Position numbers and translations under genes: made by a program. A stretch of 64,000 nucleotides of DNA, from assembly GCA_025331565.1 (NCBI GenBank), contig JAFREQ010000030.1, positions 3,286,001 through 3,350,000 on the forward strand. The letters are read 5' to 3'. Every line of letters starts with the position of its first letter. The first letter of the stretch is position 1. Shown here piece after piece: positions 59,771 to 64,000 of the stretch. The stretch is from Holacanthus passer. Its lineage: Eukaryota; Chordata; Actinopteri; Pomacanthidae. The notes below the pieces were generated by a model. It searched no databases. It had not been told where the DNA came from and saw only the letters and a program-made list of their open reading frames with translations.

Positions 59771-62439
59771 ATATATATATATGTGTCTTCCTTTCAGGGG
59801 AAACAAGGATGCAACAATGTATCCTCAGAGGTTTCATACAAATCATACACAGCATGCTTTATTTCTGTTTTACCAATTATTGATTGCGTGTGAGACAACT
59901 GTGATGTTTGGATATATTTTTTCAGCCATTTGATTCCATGCATGACTGTGAATGAAACACAATCTCATTTTAAAAGTCTGTGCGTCATTACCTCATAAAG
60001 ATAATAACTAACAAAAGTTAACAATGACAGTTCACAGTTACAACTGTTTCATTGTTGCCATTCATTGTTCACAGCAGACAACATAAGACTGTACAGCTGA
60101 AAGCTTCACGTCAATACTGGATACAGCCCACTCTGAGAGCAGAGAGAATGGGGGCTACAGTATGAAACACACATACACATTGTTCTGCATGTACACTCAG
60201 GCATGGACACTTTGTCATGTGCAGTACAATGACTCCTGCACACGCCCGCTTTCGAGGTGGTCTTTAGGTGAACGGATGAGATCAGAGACACAAAGGGGAA
60301 CGGTGTAGGCTAACTGTCTAACTTGGCACATCTCCAAACATAGAGACAGAGAGAGAAAGAGAGAGGGAGAGGGAGAGAGAGGGATGGTGATAGCCTCACT
60401 GCAGTGTGTCAGATCTGGGCTGTACGCCAGGTGAGCTCTCTCACATGTGACTCTGCAGTGTTAACTTCAGCTGCCCAGCAGGACCTTGGCAGCTCTCGCT
60501 GTATATGAGCGAGTGAGTGCGTGTGCGTGTGTGTATGTTCGCCAGCACCTGCGTATACGTCAGCGGTGGGCCTACACCTTTGTGTGTGTTTGTGTGTGCT
60601 TGCACAGTATAGTGGCTGCAGGCCAGTGGCCGTGTTCACATCACAGGCAGAATTTTCATTGCCAGGGTTCTGCAGGTGATCAATCGCAGTTGAAATTGCG
60701 CTAGCTGCAAAAACACAGCGGCTTTTCTCTTCCACGCTCCATCTTTTCACTCCGTTTCTATCTTCCTTTTGCAACTCAGCTGTACCGTCCCCGCATCCTA
60801 CCTACATTATTTCACCTGTGGGTTGTTCTTCTCAAACTGTAAAATGGAAGGAAAAAAAAGAGAACTGTTTCAATTGGCCTAGAGGAAAAGAAGCCATAAA
60901 ACAAGAATTTACTGTTTGAATCCCCAGCAACGATATACATTACATTATCTAGCAACACACAGAATGGTCCCACAGCAAGGCAGTGAACCCTTTTTCAGAA
61001 GCGCTGAACTGAAACTCTTAAATTAAATGCATAATGTTATGTCCGGAAATATATGCAAAAAGACAGATTTCATCCACTGCCTGCAAATTGGTTAACAAAG
61101 GTAATCTTGATCTTAATTTTCATCCATCCTGTACTTCCCTTTTCATTATTTTCTTTCCTCATTTCCCTTACTCGAACTTCAATTTCCTCAATTAGCCTTG
61201 TACTTCTACTCTCCCTCCCTCCCTCCCTCTCTCCCTCCCTCTGTGGTCACTTTTTTTGTGCCTCAGATCTGCATTTCCTCCAATATCATTGCTTCTTTCC
61301 TCCATCTATTCTCCTCTCCCTCGTGCCCCCGCATCATTACAGACCTTACACACACCCTGTTCTCTCCATCCTAAATCCACCGCTCACTCCCTAAGCTATT
61401 AGTATTATCCAAAACTTCTTTGCCAAGCTTAGCTGACAGTGTGTGTGTGCGTCTGTGTGTGTATTTGGTCAGGAAGGCAGCTCATATTTCTACTCATGTC
61501 AAGTGATTTCTGGTAGAGACAGGCCAGGGTCACACTGGCAATGAACCTAATAAAACACAGCTCACATCAGCCACCGGCGATGTGGACACACATGCACACG
61601 AGCAAACCTGGAAGCAAACAGGCGCACAAACCTCTTTTTCTTCCTTGTTCTCAGTTTTATGCGTGCGAGATTGAAGGACATAAATCTTGAAGTATGCAAA
61701 AAAAAAATCTTGTCAATGTGGACTAATAATGTAGAGGAAAGGCCGGGATGAAAGAGGAATGGCAAAATTAATATGCATGTCTTTTGCAAAATATTTTACT
61801 CTTGAAGCTTTGTGAGACGCTCACAAGGCTAGCTGGTAATGTGCCATAACTGGTGAGCTTGCCTTTTTCATAACTGTCAATAAAGTGTTCATCTTTTATA
61901 GAGGATTTTTACACTCTGACAGGGGAGGTTGAATAAAAGTGGATGGTGCAAGCTAAAAAGCCACTATAGCTGCCTCCAGGTTGGACCCTTGAGCTCTTCA
62001 CAGTCAAGATGTGCTATATTGATGAGGCTTGAGCTTCCTTTGTGAATGTATCTTTACTTCTTACTCGTGCAACATACAACCACATGCTGATACAGCCCAG
62101 GACCTTACGTTTCTATTCTTCAGCATTATATACATCACAATCTACAGGAACCTAAATACCCTTTTTGTAACATGTTTTTTTTTCCATAAATGATTTTCTT
62201 ATTCTTGAAGATTTACCAAATACTTTTACACACTGTCAATACCGCCAACTCCTATTTGCACATAGCCTTCACTTAGTTTGCCCTGTAACTCAAAACTTCT
62301 TGAACCATAGCATCTAAAACAGAAGACCAAAACACTTTCAGTGTCATCAACCTGCTCTCTGTGTTTAACAGGTGGTCTTACTCATCTAACAGATCTGGAC
62401 TGATATGAGTGTTTGGTCGCGTCTCTTTTTGCTCTGCAA
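59771..62439. other. Non-coding stretch with simple repeats, no gene recognised
   Basis: TA run 59,768-59,781, GA/GGGA-rich 60,344-60,384, TG patches at 60,515-60,535 and 60,580-60,600, CCCT-rich 61,211-61,243, and TG patch 61,440-61,462. Frames of up to 121 codons (60,409-60,774, minus) read through CA/TG sequence and have no domain. Confidence 0.5.
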
Positions 62440-62943
62440 CAACTGCGTACTCAGCTAAACATGTACATGTTTGTCTTTGTGTCCCAGTCTTTGATCCATG
62501 TTCAGGTAGATGCCCTGTTCATTTGTAGATTGAAAGGTTTTCTTCTTTTCTGCAGATATTTTCTGCTTCCCCTGAACTGTCTCTCATCCAGTGGGCAAAC
62601 CACAAAAGATCATAGTCGCTCATGTTTGTGCAGCACCACAGCTGGCTGCCGTGTCTCTCCTCTTTGCACCCTGACATTTTCTCCTGTCAGACAGTCTCCT
62701 TGTTTGCCTGTTGAAGTAGAGATTTTGCTTCTCCTGCTTTTCTCTCAACCTGCCATCGTACCTGGACAGCTCCCTCTGGAGAAAGCGGTGAGGTTGAGGT
62801 TGGCATTTTTCCTTTCAGCCGCCGTCCCATCAGCAGCTGTGCCGGTGACACTTTCCAGTGGTGTGTTGTGATTCAGTGAAACGTAGGGATGACTATTATT
62901 ACACACTGATTTTTTTTCAGCAGATTCTTAACAGTCTGTTCTG

Positions 62944-63380
62944 TTTTTTTGCTTGACCATTCGACTGGACGTGACCAGGACTAGACGAGGTGCTTTCTGA
63001 AAACTCAGCACCGACATAATGACGACCATTATCCCAGATGACAGCATCAGAAATGCCATACCTTGCAAACATGGTTTTCATTGCATTGCATTTCGTATGA
63101 CACTTCTACTGGTGGTGTCTCTCCACTTAGTGATTCCTGGGAACTTTGAGAACTAGTCCACACATAGCAGAAACCCAGAGCCTCTTTAGCAAAAGACATC
63201 ATCTGTCTGGTATTGGGTGTGAGAGCAACAGTTGATTGCTGCTCTTCTGCTCATTACAAATGGTACAATGAGATACCATCATCTACCATCTCAATGTGTG
63301 AAGACATGCATGGACCATACACAATGTCTCTGACTCTTTCTTTGCACCTAACAATTCCTAAGTGTGACTCGTGGATTTTG
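62944..63380 (-). pseudogene. Gypsy integrase, broken
   Basis: 63,278-63,380 reads KIHESHLGIVRCKERVRD then IVYGP, the H2C2 zinc-binding lead-in (H-x3-H). Between it and the core are shifts and stops. 62,996-63,076 reads TMFARYGISDAVIWDNGRHY then VGAEFSE, which carries the second catalytic Asp (WDNG where SDNG is usual). 62,944-62,990 reads SSPGHVQSNGQAKK, where the catalytic Glu normally found after NGQA is Lys. The family inserts the element cDNA into the host genome; this copy cannot. Confidence 0.85.
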
Positions 63381-63759
63381 TTAGGAATTTCTTGTCTCAG
63401 CCGCTTTAAACATCAGCCCAGATTTGTGGGTGATTTCATCCCTTAATGTCCAATAGGCCTGACTTGCTTCTGGTAATGCGCTTCCTTCATTCGGCCATCC
63501 AACTAATGTAATGCCTCTCAGTAGTTGCATCTCTGCTGTTGCTTTTCAGAACTTGTCATGATCGTGTTCACCTCTTCTTCTTTCTACTTTCTACTACTGC
63601 AATATAAAGCTCCTTGCCTGGCTGATAGGTGACTGTAAGGTGAGCTTAGGCTCGGTTAGGTTAGGTTAGGCTTTTTAAAGCTGCTCTCAAACAGCTTGTG
63701 GTCACTCTCAACATGAATGTGTTTTCTATTAACATACTAATGACATTTCTCACATCTAT

Positions 63760-64000
63760 AGAAAATAGCCAGTAACTCTTTTTTCAATTTGTGCACACCT
63801 GCGCAGACAGTCAGCAACGGCCTTTGAACCACAAGCTACAGGTCGTGCTTCCTGCAGTATGACTGCTCCAATGCCGTCTGAGCTGAGCATCTACTGACAA
63901 CATGATTGGTTTGCTGACCTTCAGAGCCTGAGCTCTGGTGGCCAGCTGTTTAAGGTGTTTAAGAATCCTGTTTTGTGTTTCCTCCCAGTGCCATTCTGTC
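63760..64000 (-). pseudogene. Gypsy reverse transcriptase tail and RNase H, broken
   Basis: 63,880-64,000 reads TEWHWEETQNRILKHLKQLA and then SKPIMLSVDAQ, the thumb-to-RNase H junction (W..E....L...L.....P..LSVDA). After a frameshift, 63,760-63,876 reads GIGAVILQEARPVACGSKAV and then QIEKR, the Gypsy RNase H start (GxGAVLxQ..RPVAYASRxL...E..Y). The expected SDHKPLE segment follows only in fragments (63,690-63,720). The protein removes RNA from the RNA/DNA hybrid during reverse transcription; this copy is dead. Confidence 0.85.

Larger units (their letters stand above)
62440..64000 (-). mobile_element. Degenerate Ty3/Gypsy retrotransposon, cut by the right window edge
   Basis: Read from the right edge leftwards on the minus strand, the pol order is reverse transcriptase tail, RNase H, H2C2-type integrase N-terminus, integrase core, then a C-terminal region at about 62,520-62,880. 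The C-terminal region reads RYDGRLREKQEKQNLYFNRQ, the usual Arg/Lys-rich stretch after the core. This gene order (RT-RH-IN) defines Ty3/Gypsy elements. Frames shift repeatedly and stops are frequent, so the element is inactive. The gag and LTR on its 5' side must lie beyond 64,000. No 3' LTR was recognised left of 62,440. Confidence 0.85.

Noticed and set aside
63652..63674. Three GGTTA units as telomere-like sequence
   Set aside because: Only three units, inside the Gypsy relic; a local slippage product.
1..64000. CRISPR arrays, bacterial operons, phage or plasmid modules
   Set aside because: No regularly spaced direct repeats with unique spacers, no ribosome-binding sites ahead of long frames, and a composition and repeat content that are vertebrate.

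Overview
The window looks like intergenic or deep intronic DNA from a teleost fish, most likely a spiny-rayed (percomorph) species. Base composition is AT-rich. CA/TG and GA microsatellites occur every few kilobases. No bacterial-style gene organisation is present, and several interspersed repeats resemble families that I know only from fish genomes. No confident host protein-coding gene, rRNA or tRNA was found. The longest open frames (about 140-190 codons) mostly run through TG microsatellites or pyrimidine tracts and show no domain.

The supportable content is mobile-element debris. (1) A Ty3/Gypsy retrotransposon on the minus strand enters at the right edge (62.4-64.0 kb), with a reverse transcriptase tail, RNase H, an H2C2-type integrase N-terminus and an integrase core. 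All are broken, and the third catalytic acid of integrase reads Lys. (2) An L1/Tx1-type ORF1 C-terminal domain lies at 43.04-43.44 kb with in-frame stops. It sits between two non-overlapping pieces of one teleost repeat (42.57-42.66 and 44.00-44.07 kb). (3) A DIRS-type pol fragment lies at 46.81-47.09 kb. (4) The 3' end of a non-LTR retrotransposon ORF is on the minus strand at 35.72-36.03 kb. (5) LTR-like segments lie at 47.99-48.43 kb (TATA and AATAAA) and possibly at 15.2-15.9 kb. (6) Two short DNA-transposon-like elements have TTAA or near-TTAA at the edges of matching inverted termini (22,345-22,909 and 27,352-27,773). (7) A fold-back derivative of a common teleost repeat lies at 59.5-59.8 kb.

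Four dispersed families can be recognised by comparing parts of the window with each other or with remembered fish repeats: one with copies at 4.3, 9.7 and 32.9-33.1 kb; one at 25.8, 42.6 and 44.0 kb; one at 11.7, 12.2-12.4 and 22.3-22.9 kb; and single copies at 14.3-14.5, 17.2-17.4 and 20.3-20.6 kb.

Non-repeat observations: a GC-rich promoter- or LTR-like island at 15.2-15.9 kb with CCAAT, Ets-like and YY1-like motifs; a Cys/His-rich 69-codon open frame at 11.0-11.2 kb with splice-like boundaries; long one-sided pyrimidine tracts at 49.75-50.34 and 57.35-57.72 kb; two G-quadruplex motifs; a perfect 12-bp inverted repeat at 53.5 kb; and several high-complexity stretches rich in TAAT cores that could be conserved enhancers but cannot be tested without comparative data. 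I found no undescribed multi-gene system.
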